Assembly (NCBI GenBank): GCA_964561005.1
Contig: CAZLNO010000071.1
Span: 1 to 21,461, forward strand
Source of the DNA: CAZLNO01 sp964561005
GTDB taxonomy: Bacteria; Pseudomonadota; Alphaproteobacteria; Kiloniellales; Rhodovibrionaceae
Reading direction: 5' to 3'
DNA length: 21,461 nt
Shown here: positions 1 to 7,557 of the stretch, piece by piece
Numbering within the stretch: position 1 is the first letter of the stretch
Layout of the letters: the number at the start of each line of letters is the position of its first letter
Program-made: the position numbers and the translations under genes
The notes under the pieces: generated by a model
The model's database searches: none
What the model saw: only the letters and a program-made list of their open reading frames with translations
What the model was told of the DNA's origin: nothing

Positions 1-2953
1 ACAGCAGGAGCTGCTTGACGTTCTCCACCGCCGGCGAATAGCGGTCGCGGTCCTTATCGCTGTCGTCGAACAGCTTGATCAGCCGGTTCGGGTCGTCAGC
101 CGCCAGGTTCGCGAGATCGATGATCCCGACGTAGGTATCGGAAACCCGGTAATTGAAGCGATAGTGCTCCTCGTGGAAGACGTGCGGCTGGAGGATCCGG
201 TTGATGCCGTCGACGCTGCTCCGCACGATTTCCATGCGATCGCGAACCTCGGCGACGAAGGCCGTCTGGAACGCCTTGCTCATCTCTTCCGAGGCGCGTT
301 CCATTTGTGCCCGGTGCTCTACGAGGGCGTGGTTCTCCTGCCGATCGATCCGCTCGCGCACGAAGGCCGCGGCCTCGGCGACCGATACGGCGCCCTGCTT
401 CAGGCGTTCCGCCTGGGGCGTGGCGACCTGGCTGCGGTACTCGCCCATACGGTTCCAGAAGTCGATGGCCCGGCTCTCGGCGATATCCCTCGCCCGCGAG
501 CGGGCCTGCTCCGCCTCGTGCGCGACCATCTTGGGCTCGTCCTTTTTGCGCCCAAGCCGCTTCCGGAAGGTCTTGCGGATGTCGCGGCGCGCGGGCATTT
601 CGCCCGAGGCGACCTCCGGCACCCGGCGCTCGGCCTGCTTCAGGCGGTAGAGGCGCATCCGGAAAAAGCGCAGCGATCCCGGGGCATCCTCGCCCTTGCC
701 GAGCTCGTCCCTGGCGGTCTGCTCCTCGATACGCGCTTTCTGGGCCTTGGCGGACGCCTCGTCGCGGGTTTCCTGCAGGGCCGCCACCCGTTTCTTGAGC
801 GCCTCCAGCTCCGCCTGCCACTCGGGATCGATGCTGGCCTCGACCTTCGTGCGCTGGGCCTGCAGCTCCTCCAGTCGCTCCTCCGCGCTGGCGCGCAGCG
901 CGGCGAGGGTCTCGACGTCGTCGCGGCCGTCGCCAAGCGCGGCGGCGAGGGCGCGCAGCGCCTCCGCGGACTGATCGTGCCGGCGCGCCTCGCCGCGCTC
1001 ATCCTGGCTGACTCCGGCGAGGCGCTCCATCTCGCCGACCAGCCAGGACTCCGCCGCGGCCCCGACCTCCTTGCCCAGCAGCGGAACGTCCGGTACCGCC
1101 AGGCGGCGGACGGACAGCCCGTCGTCATACATGGCGTCGCGCATGATGGCGCGGCCAGGCGCCTTCATCGCCTCCACGGTGTCCGCCAGGCGCACCCCGC
1201 CGATCCGGCGGCGAAGATAGCCGGTGACCAGCGGGTGGTCCGAGACGACGATCTCGTCCATCGTGCGCGGCGTCCCGGATTCCCGCACGGGTGCAACCTT
1301 GTCCGTGCGCGCGACCCGGCACCGCCGGAAGCGACGCCCCTGCCCACGCCAGAAGCGAATGGCGGTTTCGACCTGATCGGGCGGTAGAACGATCGCCTCG
1401 CGTTCGCGGCCGAGCAGCGCCTCGGCCGCGTCACGCCACTGCTCGTCGCTGACCCGGACCAGCGAGCAGAGGACCTGCGGGGCCAGCCCCTGCCCCTCCA
1501 GCGCCTCCAGGAACTGGCTCGTCTCCTCGTCGATCGGCGCCTGGCCGCGACGCAGGCGATCGAGCTTCGACTGCGCGTCGGTGTAGGCGCGATCCGCTTC
1601 GGCCTTCCGCGCGTGGGCGGCGCTCGCGATGCTTTCAAGATGATTTGCGCCGTGCTCCAGGTCGTCGAGCGCGCGAAGCGCCGCCAGCACCCGGCCCGGA
1701 TTTTCCGGGAAGCGCGTGGGCTCCGGCCCGATCGCCGCCCCCAGCTCGCGCAGTCTTGTCGCCAGTTGATCCAACCGGCTCGTCCCCGTGAGCAGCCCGT
1801 CCTGGGCGGGGCGCGCCGCCGCGCGGCATTCCCGGTACCAGGTTCCCAGGGCGCGGCTCGCCTCATCGCGCTTGTGCTTCCAGGTCGCCTCCTCCAGCTC
1901 GATGTTCCTAAGCTGCCCGCTGGTGGTCTGGTTGATCCGGCTCTCCAGATTGGATCGCTCGTCCTCGGCCTCGGCGTGCTCCCGCTTCGCCTGCGCGTAC
2001 TCCCGCTCCGCCTGCACGGCCTCCTGTGCCCTGTCGCGCGCCTTCACCTGGTTCCGGCGCATCAGGCGGTAGCCGTGCTGCGCCTCGGCGCGGGCCGCGA
2101 TCCAGGCTTCTGTGTCGGCGGTCGCCAGCGCCTGGGCGTGCGCCGCGGCCTCCCGCTCCGCCTCGCGCAGAAGCCGGATTTCCCGGAGGATGGTCTGAAT
2201 CCGTTCGTGGACTTCCCGATAGGTCGCGATCGCCGTGCGGAGTTGCTCGATGTTGATCGGCTTCTGCGGCAACATGAAGCGCTTGAAGAACTGGTCGTCG
2301 CTCGTGACCTGGCGATAGGCGACGGCGTTGACAAAGGCCTTGCCGAAGGTCTGCGGCCGGGGGCTGCGACCGCCCACGCGCATGGCCTTCATCCACTCGC
2401 CGACATACTTCTCCGAGCCGCCCGGCGTCAGGACTTCGGCGCGGGCGGTCGCCGCCACGCGGCGTTCGAGGCGAAGCATGGCGGCCTCCCAGTCGAGCGG
2501 CTCCACGACCTGCTCGCCGTTCTCCGTGAACTCCTCGACCAGATCGGCGAGGTGCACACGCAGCCCCTTGAACACGAGCCAGGATGTGCGTTCGTGCGGG
2601 TCGTCCAGACTGGCGGTGATGTGCAGGGCGATTGAGACGTCATGGTTGGTGTCGCTATCGCGGAAATGCAGCGCCAGCCAAGTCACCGCGCTTTCCCGCA
2701 GGGGCGGCGCGTCCGGACTGAGCGTCCCCAGGCAGTAGCTGCGCACGGTGCGCGCGCTGCGCTCCTCCGCGGCTGCGCTGTTCAGGTCGCGCCACTGGCC
2801 GTGGTTGCCGATCATGCCCACCTGCAGGGCGTCGAGCAGGGTCGACTTGCCGCTGCGGTTCTCGCCCACGATCGCCGTGAAATCGGCGAAGGGAAGCTCG
2901 ATCGGCTCGAAGTTGTGCCAGTTCACCAGCACCAGATTTCGCAGGAAATACAT
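1..2953 (-). CDS. jetC: Wadjet SMC-like ATPase JetC (MksB-like), 3'-truncated by window edge
   Basis: This is the SMC/MukB-like motor of a Wadjet (JetABCD) system, which recognises and restricts circular plasmid DNA by loop extrusion. The frame is open from the ATG at 2953 to the left edge: I translated it in segments and found no stop, giving 984 codons without a terminus. The N-terminus starts MYFLRNLVLVNWHNFEPIEL, a typical SMC head. The Walker A motif GENRSGKST lies at residues 30-38. Long Glu/Gln/Arg/Ala-rich coiled coils cover roughly residues 240-470 and 640-900. A globular hinge-like block sits around residues 485-620 (APQVLCSLVRVSDEQWRDAA and following). The ABC signature and Walker B must lie beyond the edge, so roughly the last 100 or more residues are missing. 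The start overlaps the jetB stop as TAATG, so the two are translationally coupled. The family call is secure; the Wadjet subtype is not. Confidence 0.88.
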   Translation of the reverse strand, partial: MYFLRNLVLVNWHNFEPIELPFADFTAIVGENRSGKSTLLDALQVGMIGNHGQWRDLNSAAAEERSARTVRSYCLGTLSPDAPPLRESAVTWLALHFRDSDTNHDVSIALHITASLDDPHERTSWLVFKGLRVHLADLVEEFTENGEQVVEPLDWEAAMLRLERRVAATARAEVLTPGGSEKYVGEWMKAMRVGGRSPRPQTFGKAFVNAVAYRQVTSDDQFFKRFMLPQKPINIEQLRTAIATYREVHERIQTILREIRLLREAEREAAAHAQALATADTEAWIAARAEAQHGYRLMRRNQVKARDRAQEAVQAEREYAQAKREHAEAEDERSNLESRINQTTSGQLRNIELEEATWKHKRDEASRALGTWYRECRAAARPAQDGLLTGTSRLDQLATRLRELGAAIGPEPTRFPENPGRVLAALRALDDLEHGANHLESIASAAHARKAEADRAYTDAQSKLDRLRRGQAPIDEETSQFLEALEGQGLAPQVLCSLVRVSDEQWRDAAEALLGREREAIVLPPDQVETAIRFWRGQGRRFRRCRVARTDKVAPVRESGTPRTMDEIVVSDHPLVTGYLRRRIGGVRLADTVEAMKAPGRAIMRDAMYDDGLSVRRLAVPDVPLLGKEVGAAAESWLVGEMERLAGVSQDERGEARRHDQSAEALRALAAALGDGRDDVETLAALRASAEERLEELQAQRTKVEASIDPEWQAELEALKKRVAALQETRDEASAKAQKARIEEQTARDELGKGEDAPGSLRFFRMRLYRLKQAERRVPEVASGEMPARRDIRKTFRKRLGRKKDEPKMVAHEAEQARSRARDIAESRAIDFWNRMGEYRSQVATPQAERLKQGAVSVAEAAAFVRERIDRQENHALVEHRAQMERASEEMSKAFQTAFVAEVRDRMEIVRSSVDGINRILQPHVFHEEHYRFNYRVSDTYVGIIDLANLAADDPNRLIKLFDDSDKDRDRYSPAVENVKQLLL

Positions 2954-3738
2954 TACGACACTTGGTCCATCAGGTCGGTATCACTCTGCTCGCCGCCCTC
3001 CGGCCGCTGGGCGTCGGACGCGCCGGTAACGCCGGTCGCATCGCCGACGGAGCAGTCCTCTCCAGCCGCTGAGGCCTCCTCGGGCGACTCGGCGCCATCG
3101 ACGCTCGTCACGCCGGCCCGGTCCAGAGCCTGCTCCTGATCCCCGAGGAACTGCCGCATGGCGGCGCGCACGTCATCGGAGACCACGAACTTGATAATCG
3201 GTCGGATCAAGATCTCGAAATCCTGGCTGTCTTCGTCGCGCTCCCCAAAGGCGATGATGCCCCGCCGGCGCGACTCGTTCACCAGATCGCGAAACTCGCT
3301 TTCCTTCATCCGCTCGCGGCCCAGGAGTGTCGTGTAGCGATCGAAGAGCTCGCCAGTGTCAGTCTGCACCACAGCGCCGCTCTCGACCTCGCCTTGGTTG
3401 ACCTTCTCCTGATACACCAGCGCCATTACCAACAGGAGGATCGTCTCGCCCTGCCGCATCCGGGGCAGGGCGCTGGCGACGTCCGGATACAGCTCGGTCT
3501 GCGGCAGCACGCCCACCCATTGTTCACGTTCGTTCTTGATCAGCCGACGGCCAAGGGCGTCGAAGAGGCCCTGGAAATAACGCCAGTACTTGTCGTCGAT
3601 GATTGCGTAGTAATGACGCGCCATGCCGCGATCGCCGGCGTGAATGAACTGCCGGTCGAGCAGCTCCGCCGCCGCCCGGCGCAGCTTTTTGTCGTCATGG
3701 CCGTTCTCCTCAAAGGCCGCGAGTTCGCTCAAGATCAT
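2953..3738 (-). CDS. jetB: Wadjet subunit JetB (DUF4194, MksE-like)
   Basis: This 261-residue protein is the small KITE/MksE-like subunit that binds the JetA kleisin and the JetC heads. The N-terminal part has the winged-helix-rich pattern of DUF4194: ELLDRQFIHAGDRGMARHYY, then a block around residues 40-90 and the hydrophobic helix ETILLLVMALVYQEKVNQGE near residues 97-116. A second winged-helix-like region, with RMKESEFRDLVNESRRRGII, spans about residues 141-185. The last roughly 55 residues are acidic, Ser/Gly/Glu-rich and probably disordered, which is longer than I expect for the family. The ATG at 3738 overlaps the jetA stop as ATGA, and the stop overlaps the jetC start, so it is the middle gene of an operon. 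Assignment rests on fold pattern, size and position between jetA and jetC. Confidence 0.85.
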   Translation of the reverse strand: MILSELAAFEENGHDDKKLRRAAAELLDRQFIHAGDRGMARHYYAIIDDKYWRYFQGLFDALGRRLIKNEREQWVGVLPQTELYPDVASALPRMRQGETILLLVMALVYQEKVNQGEVESGAVVQTDTGELFDRYTTLLGRERMKESEFRDLVNESRRRGIIAFGERDEDSQDFEILIRPIIKFVVSDDVRAAMRQFLGDQEQALDRAGVTSVDGAESPEEASAAGEDCSVGDATGVTGASDAQRPEGGEQSDTDLMDQVS

Positions 3739-5228
3739 GTTGCAGGGTCCTCGCCCACGCTATCGTGACGCCGGATGATGAAGTTCGGGCAATCGATCCA
3801 GCCGCTGACGTGCCGTCCCTCGCCCGGCTGGATTGTGAACTGGCCGTCGAACAGACGCGGGTCCTTCAACCGGCGGCGCCGGACCTCGTCGAACAGGAGG
3901 AAATCCTCCAGGCTCCCGATCCGGATCCATCGCGCCTCCGTCCCCGAGGGCGGGACCCGCTGCTCCAGAAAGCGGCGGACCTCCTCGTCGCTGCGCCCGC
4001 CGAACAGCCGCGCGAAACGGCGCGCCAGGCGCCGGTACATCTCGTCGGCGGGATCCGGGCGAGCGCGCATGACCCGCTGCGGCTTGACCGACTCGCGGGG
4101 GCGGCGCGGCTGGGCCGCCAGTTCCGGCGCCCAGGGCCGATCCTGGCGCGGCAGGGCGCCGGGGACTTCCACCTCCCCCCAGCCCGCGCGCCGGCGGCGG
4201 TCAGCCACCGCGTCGAGCCGCACGATCAGATCGGCCACCTCCGTGGAGAAGGTATCGTCCGCCCGCTCCATGTACCGGACGGTGTTGCGCAGGCGCGCCT
4301 CGAGCCTGGCTCGAAACGCGTTGAGCCGGCCCATGAAGTCGTCGACGCTGGCGAAGGTGTTCTCGATCTGCGAGAGGTGTTCCTCGACCAGCTCCCAGGC
4401 CTCGTGGGAGGTGCTGGCGAGATTCGCCTGAACGTACTTCGCCGCGAGATCCCGCCGGAGCACCTCCTTCGCGCGTATGCCGTCAATGGCGCTGAGGATC
4501 TCCGAACGGTGGTGGTAGGGGTGATCGCTCGTCAAGACGGCCCTGAAGTCGACGATAACCACCCGATCGACGAACTCGTCGATGAAGTGACGAATCCTCT
4601 CCTGCAGATCCCCGCTGGCCATCAACGAGCGCTCGACATCCCGCAGCGAGGCATAGATCGCTCGGAGGCGCCTGACGAACCCGACCGCCGTTTCCGCCGC
4701 GCGCGGCAACGCCAGGAGGGAGCGCTCCTGACCTTGCTCGATCGCGTAGACCGATGCCCGGATCTCCGCGACCACACCCGCGAACAACTGGTCCAGGCCG
4801 CGCTCGATGGTGACCAGTTGCTCGGCCAGCGCCATCGCCCCGGGCGGCATCTCCACCTGCGTGTTGAAGCCGAAGGGCTCCTCGACGAGCCAGCCGGTCT
4901 CGAGGAGACGCGCGTAAACGTGGTTGGCACGCTGACCCAGGACGTCACCAGCCGCGGAGTTCACCGGCGCCCGCTTGATGCGTTTTCGACCGAACTTGCG
5001 CGGTGCCGGGGGCAGGTTCCGAAGAGTCTCTTCGTCCGCCCACAGGTCGGTGTTCGCGCGCAACGTCTGGTGAACCTGGTACAGGACATCTTGGCGAAAG
5101 GGACTGGCGAAGCTTGTTCCCGAGAAGAACTCGTTGTAGACGACCGCGACGACGCGGGCGTAGAGGTAACGGTTGCCGCCGGCGAAGAGTTGAAAAATGT
5201 CGTCGTGCAGGTGACCGAACAGCGCCAT
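3735..5228 (-). CDS. jetA: Wadjet kleisin-like subunit JetA (MksF-like)
   Basis: This 497-residue protein is the kleisin-like component that bridges the JetC heads. It begins MALFGHLHDDIFQLFAGGNR, matching the JetA pattern of an aromatic-rich N-terminal winged helix (about residues 1-120). A long helical region (about 130-370) follows, with few glycines and many Glu/Arg/Leu heptads. Then come a Pro/Arg-rich linker (about 375-415) and a C-terminal domain ending in RLFDGQFTIQPGEGRHVSGW and following residues. I chose the ATG at 5228 because GAGG lies about 8 nt upstream and the family-like sequence starts there. The frame is open another 49 codons to 5375, but that extension is low-complexity and unlike the family. 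First gene of jetABC; its 3' end overlaps jetB by 4 nt. No transcription regulator lies between it and the tRNA. Confidence 0.85.
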   Translation of the reverse strand: MALFGHLHDDIFQLFAGGNRYLYARVVAVVYNEFFSGTSFASPFRQDVLYQVHQTLRANTDLWADEETLRNLPPAPRKFGRKRIKRAPVNSAAGDVLGQRANHVYARLLETGWLVEEPFGFNTQVEMPPGAMALAEQLVTIERGLDQLFAGVVAEIRASVYAIEQGQERSLLALPRAAETAVGFVRRLRAIYASLRDVERSLMASGDLQERIRHFIDEFVDRVVIVDFRAVLTSDHPYHHRSEILSAIDGIRAKEVLRRDLAAKYVQANLASTSHEAWELVEEHLSQIENTFASVDDFMGRLNAFRARLEARLRNTVRYMERADDTFSTEVADLIVRLDAVADRRRRAGWGEVEVPGALPRQDRPWAPELAAQPRRPRESVKPQRVMRARPDPADEMYRRLARRFARLFGGRSDEEVRRFLEQRVPPSGTEARWIRIGSLEDFLLFDEVRRRRLKDPRLFDGQFTIQPGEGRHVSGWIDCPNFIIRRHDSVGEDPAT

Positions 5229-5288
5229 CCATCGCCTCGCATCCAACCCGGGCCCGCGCGGAAACCCAGCCAAGGTGCATACACGTCC

Positions 5289-5315
5289 GAGGGGAATTAT
5301 GCGACGTATTCCCTC
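5289..5315 (-). promoter_or_regulatory. Inverted repeat with a -10-like hexamer upstream of jetA
   Basis: The arms GAGGGGAAT (5289-5297) and ATTCCCTC (5308-5315) pair over 8 bp with one bulged G. On the minus strand the hexamer CATAAT (5301-5296), a fair -10 box, lies inside the repeat, about 70 nt before the jetA start. I see no good -35 at the right distance. This could be an operator overlapping the jetA promoter or a leader hairpin; the sequence does not decide. Confidence 0.3.
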
Positions 5316-5386
5316 TACGACGGTGTTCGACGACTCCTTCGGACCTCGCCACGCCGCACCCTCGGCGCGAGTCATAATTGTGCTGC

Positions 5387-5398
5387 GGAACCGGTTCC
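5387..5398. promoter_or_regulatory. 12-bp perfect palindrome upstream of jetA
   Basis: GGAACCGGTTCC is its own reverse complement. It lies about 160 bp before the jetA start and next to an AT-rich stretch (CAATTATGAC on the minus strand). The size and symmetry suit a dimeric regulator. No regulator gene is visible in the window, so the role is inferred only. Confidence 0.3.
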
Positions 5399-5484
5399 CT
5401 GCTCAAGGGATTGGATGATCGCCAACACCGCCTGTCATGCGGATCGATCCAGGGAAGCTTTCATGATTCCTGAATCAATGTCGT

Positions 5485-5508
5485 GGGGCGAGTCAGCAAG
5501 CTCGCCCC
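5485..5508. repeat. Strong hairpin, 8-bp stem, between tRNA-Ser and jetA
   Basis: GGGGCGAG (5485-5492) pairs perfectly with CTCGCCCC (5501-5508) around an 8-nt loop; three outer pairs (two of them G-U) could extend it. There is no T-run on either side, so it is not a textbook intrinsic terminator. It could still insulate the jet operon from tRNA transcription or mark an old insertion edge. Confidence 0.45.
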
Positions 5509-5623
5509 GTGTCCACGACTGGTTCCGGCCGCCAAGCGGTTTCCTCGACGGCGCGGGCTGCGTCTCCGGTCGCAATGGATGTCGGCGCGATCGCCGAAGA
5601 CTCTACGAAAAACAAGGACTTAA

Positions 5624-5714
5624 TGGCGGAGGGGGTGGGATTCGAACCCACGGTAGGGGGGTACCCTACAGCGGTTTTCGAGACCGCCGCCTTCGACCAC
5701 TCGGCCACCCCTCC
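5624..5714 (-). tRNA. tRNA-Ser (anticodon CGA)
   Basis: The minus strand folds as a class II tRNA of 91 nt including an encoded CCA. The acceptor stem is GGAGGGG (5714-5708) with CCCCTCC (5634-5628), followed by discriminator G and CCA (5626-5624). The D-arm has the TGGCCGAGTGG pattern. The anticodon stem encloses loop CTCGAAA, so the anticodon is CGA and it reads UCG. A long variable arm with a GGGTAC core and the T-arm GGGTTCGAATCCC complete it. The 3' end faces the jet operon. Adjacent tRNA 3' ends are frequent integration sites. Confidence 0.97.
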
Positions 5715-5918
5715 GCTGTCACGGCCGCGGGACCTAGCATGGGCGCGCCGTTCGTGCAATCGTCCGCATCGCAACTGTTCGTTCAACGCTGGTTGACGCG
5801 ACGGTGCGACGCGGGCCATCTCGCGAAATGGGCTTGTCATTACCCCGAGAAAAGGCGCAAAAGCAAGATTCCCAACAAGCGTGTCCCTCCACGCAGGGGG
5901 GCACCGCAGGAGGCGCGG
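5715..5918. other. Divergent intergenic region, tRNA-Ser / HIT gene
   Basis: About 200 nt between divergently transcribed tRNA-Ser and the HIT gene. It must hold the promoter for the long plus-strand run starting at 5919. TTGACG (near 5793) and TTGTCA (5834-5839) are possible plus-strand -35 boxes, but neither has a good -10 at 16-18 nt. A Shine-Dalgarno AGGAGG (5908-5913) ends it. Nothing else is evident. Confidence 0.4.
5731..5759 (-). promoter_or_regulatory. Candidate tRNA-Ser promoter
   Basis: On the minus strand TTGCAC (5759-5754) and TAGGTC (5736-5731) are 17 nt apart and end 16 nt before the mature tRNA 5' end. The -35 is reasonable. The -10 is poor against TATAAT, though the spacing and the short leader fit a stable-RNA promoter. 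Confidence 0.35.
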
Positions 5919-6353
5919 ATGGCTCATGAGACGATGCGGAAGTTCGGCTACCCCGACACCCTGTTGCGCGAGTATGTGTACTGGACGGTGCAGCTCCGGC
6001 CGCGCCAGGCGACGCTTGGAGCACTCGTGCTGATCGCCAAGAGCGAGGCCACCGCGTTCCGCGAGCTTCAGGCCGGCGCCTTCGCGGAGTTGCAGGTCGC
6101 GGTGGACCACATCGAGACCGTGCTGTCGCGCCTTTTCGCCTACGACAAGATCAACTACCTGATGTTGATGATGAACGATCCGCAGGTGCACTTCCACGTG
6201 CTGCCGCGCTATGCCGAGACGCGGCGGTTCGCGGACGTCGCCTTCGACGATCCCGGCTGGCCGGGCCCGCCGGAGATCGGACACGCCACCGAGATCGACG
6301 ACACCGTCGCCCGGCACCTGCTGTCCACCCTGCGCGAGGCCTGGCCGGCCTAG
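5919..6353 (+). CDS. HIT-family hydrolase/transferase-like protein
   Basis: A 144-residue protein of the histidine-triad superfamily. These enzymes hydrolyse or transfer nucleotidyl groups from dinucleoside polyphosphates and nucleotide conjugates. The helical segment with NYLMLMMNDPQ precedes the active-site strand QVHFHVLPRY (residues 89-98). The triad reads Q-x-H-x-H, so the first histidine is Gln. The two catalytic-side histidines, H91 and H93, are kept. The start ATG has AGGAGG 5 nt upstream. The stop is 19 nt before lptF, so it is probably the first gene of the lptFG/hydroxylase/acyltransferase run. Its partner role there is unknown. A nucleotide-linked lipid intermediate such as a CDP-alcohol is a conceivable substrate, but this is inference. 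Confidence 0.8.
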   Translation: MAHETMRKFGYPDTLLREYVYWTVQLRPRQATLGALVLIAKSEATAFRELQAGAFAELQVAVDHIETVLSRLFAYDKINYLMLMMNDPQVHFHVLPRYAETRRFADVAFDDPGWPGPPEIGHATEIDDTVARHLLSTLREAWPA

Positions 6354-6372
6354 CCCGTCCGGCACCCACGCG

Positions 6373-7554
6373 ATGGCGACCCTGGCACGATACGTTGTTC
6401 GCCGGATCGCCGCGCCCTTCACCATGGCGCTGGCGGTGGTGCTGCTTGCGCTGTCGCTGGAGCGGCTGCTGCGAATCGTGCAAACGGTAACCGACCAGGG
6501 CGCCCCCGTCGGCCAGGCCCTGGAGCTGCTGCTCTATCTCGTGCCGCATTATCTGAACCTGGCCGTGCCCGCGGCCTTCTTCCTGGCGGTGTTGCTGGCG
6601 GTCCGGCGCCTGCAGAATGGTCAGGAGCTGGCCGCCATGCAGGCCGGCGGCATCCCGCTGAGTCGGCTGCTGAACCCCGTCGTGGCCTTCGCCGCCGTCC
6701 TGACCGTGCTGCTGCTGATCAACACAAGCTTCGTCCAGCCGCACGCCCGCTACGCCTTCCGCGCGCGGATGCACGAGCTGACCGAATCGACGCTGGCGCT
6801 GCGGTTGCAGCCCGGCGTCTTCCAGAACCTGGGCCGGAACGTGGTGGTCCGGGCCGACGACGTCAGCCGGGGCGGCAAGCTGCTGGAGGGCTTCTTCGTG
6901 TCCATGGAAAAGCCGGATGGCAGCCGCACGGTGATCGCCGCCCGACGCGCGCGCATTGGCGTCAACCCCGAGGGCACCGGCCTGGTCGTGACCATGCGGG
7001 ACGGCAACATCATTCGCGAGGGGCCCCAGACCGCGCCCGGCTCCATCGACTTCGACGAGTACGTCTGGGAGCCGCCGTCCGACACCGCGGCGGCCTACGG
7101 CCCCCGCGGGCACGACGAACGCGAGCTGACGCTGCCGGAGCTGGTCGCCGGCGGCGCGGCCAGGGCCGTGGCGGAGGCAAGGGCAAGCGCCAGCGCCGTC
7201 GGCGCGGAGCTGCACGGCCGGCTGGTCTCCACGCTGTCGCTGCCCGTGCTGGCGGCCGTGGCCGTGCCGCTGGCGCTGCTGGGTGGCGGGCGCACCGGGC
7301 GCGCCTACGGGATCGTGGTCGCCCTGGCGCTGCTCGTCCTCTACGAGAAGATCGTCGGCATGGCGGAGGCCTTCGCCGACGACGGCGTGCTGCCGGCCTG
7401 GCTGGCGCTGTGGACGCCGTTCGTGGCCTTGCTCGGCCTGACCGTCTTGCTGGTCCTGCACGCCACCGAGTCCGCGGGTCGGAGCCTGGGGGCCTGGCTG
7501 GCGCGCGCCCTGGCCCGGCCGCGCCCGCCGCGCGTGCAGCCGGCCGCGGAGTGA
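6373..7554 (+). CDS. lptF: LptF-like lipid-export permease (YjgP/YjgQ family)
   Basis: A 393-residue inner-membrane protein of the LptF/LptG family, which with the LptB ATPase extracts lipids from the inner membrane and passes them to a periplasmic bridge. Three N-terminal membrane segments (about residues 12-32, 51-76, 96-118) are followed by a periplasmic beta-jellyroll domain (about 120-290) and three C-terminal segments (about 295-318, 322-345, 352-375). The family's cytosolic coupling motif is visible as NGQELAAMQAGGIPLSRLL after the second segment. I chose the ATG at 6373 since the membrane segment begins just after; the frame is open upstream into the HIT gene. Alphaproteobacterial lptFG usually sit near lptD/surA. 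Here they head a ceramide locus, so this may be a paralog or a relocated pair with a sphingolipid cargo. Canonical LPS export cannot be excluded. Confidence 0.82.
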   Translation: MATLARYVVRRIAAPFTMALAVVLLALSLERLLRIVQTVTDQGAPVGQALELLLYLVPHYLNLAVPAAFFLAVLLAVRRLQNGQELAAMQAGGIPLSRLLNPVVAFAAVLTVLLLINTSFVQPHARYAFRARMHELTESTLALRLQPGVFQNLGRNVVVRADDVSRGGKLLEGFFVSMEKPDGSRTVIAARRARIGVNPEGTGLVVTMRDGNIIREGPQTAPGSIDFDEYVWEPPSDTAAAYGPRGHDERELTLPELVAGGAARAVAEARASASAVGAELHGRLVSTLSLPVLAAVAVPLALLGGGRTGRAYGIVVALALLVLYEKIVGMAEAFADDGVLPAWLALWTPFVALLGLTVLLVLHATESAGRSLGAWLARALARPRPPRVQPAAE

Positions 7555-7557
7555 GCG

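Larger units (their letters stand above)
5229..5623. other. Intergenic region between tRNA-Ser and jetA
   Basis: These 395 nt carry no convincing gene. They hold the jetA leader, an inverted repeat at 5289-5315, a perfect 12-bp palindrome at 5387-5398, and a strong hairpin at 5485-5508. A short 6-bp stem with a CGAT loop lies at 5582-5597. On the minus strand the first bases after the tRNA CCA end are T-rich (a run of five T around 5609), which may help end the tRNA transcript, though no GC hairpin precedes it other than the tRNA itself. If the Wadjet operon arrived by integration at the tRNA, its attachment-site scar should lie at the tRNA 3' edge. Confidence 0.6.

Noticed and set aside
164..1387. 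A long plus-strand open frame opposite jetC, and a similar one at 1613-2635
   Set aside because: They share codon boundaries with jetC on the other strand and arise from its GC-rich coiled-coil codons; the jetC frame has the family motifs.
5229..5375. N-terminal extension of JetA by 49 codons
   Set aside because: A good GAGG ribosome site precedes the ATG at 5228, where family-like sequence starts; the extension overlaps the inverted repeat.
5582..5597. Short hairpin downstream of tRNA-Ser as an intrinsic terminator
   Set aside because: On the tRNA's strand the T-run comes before, not after, the stem, so it does not fit.
3765..6353. An 862-codon plus-strand open frame
   Set aside because: It is antisense to jetA and to the tRNA for most of its length; only its last 144 codons (from 5919) are the real HIT gene.
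5493..6425. A 310-codon minus-strand open frame containing the phrase VAEWSKAAVSKTAVGYPPTV
   Set aside because: That phrase is the well-known conceptual translation of a tRNA-Ser gene; the frame also runs antisense to the HIT gene.
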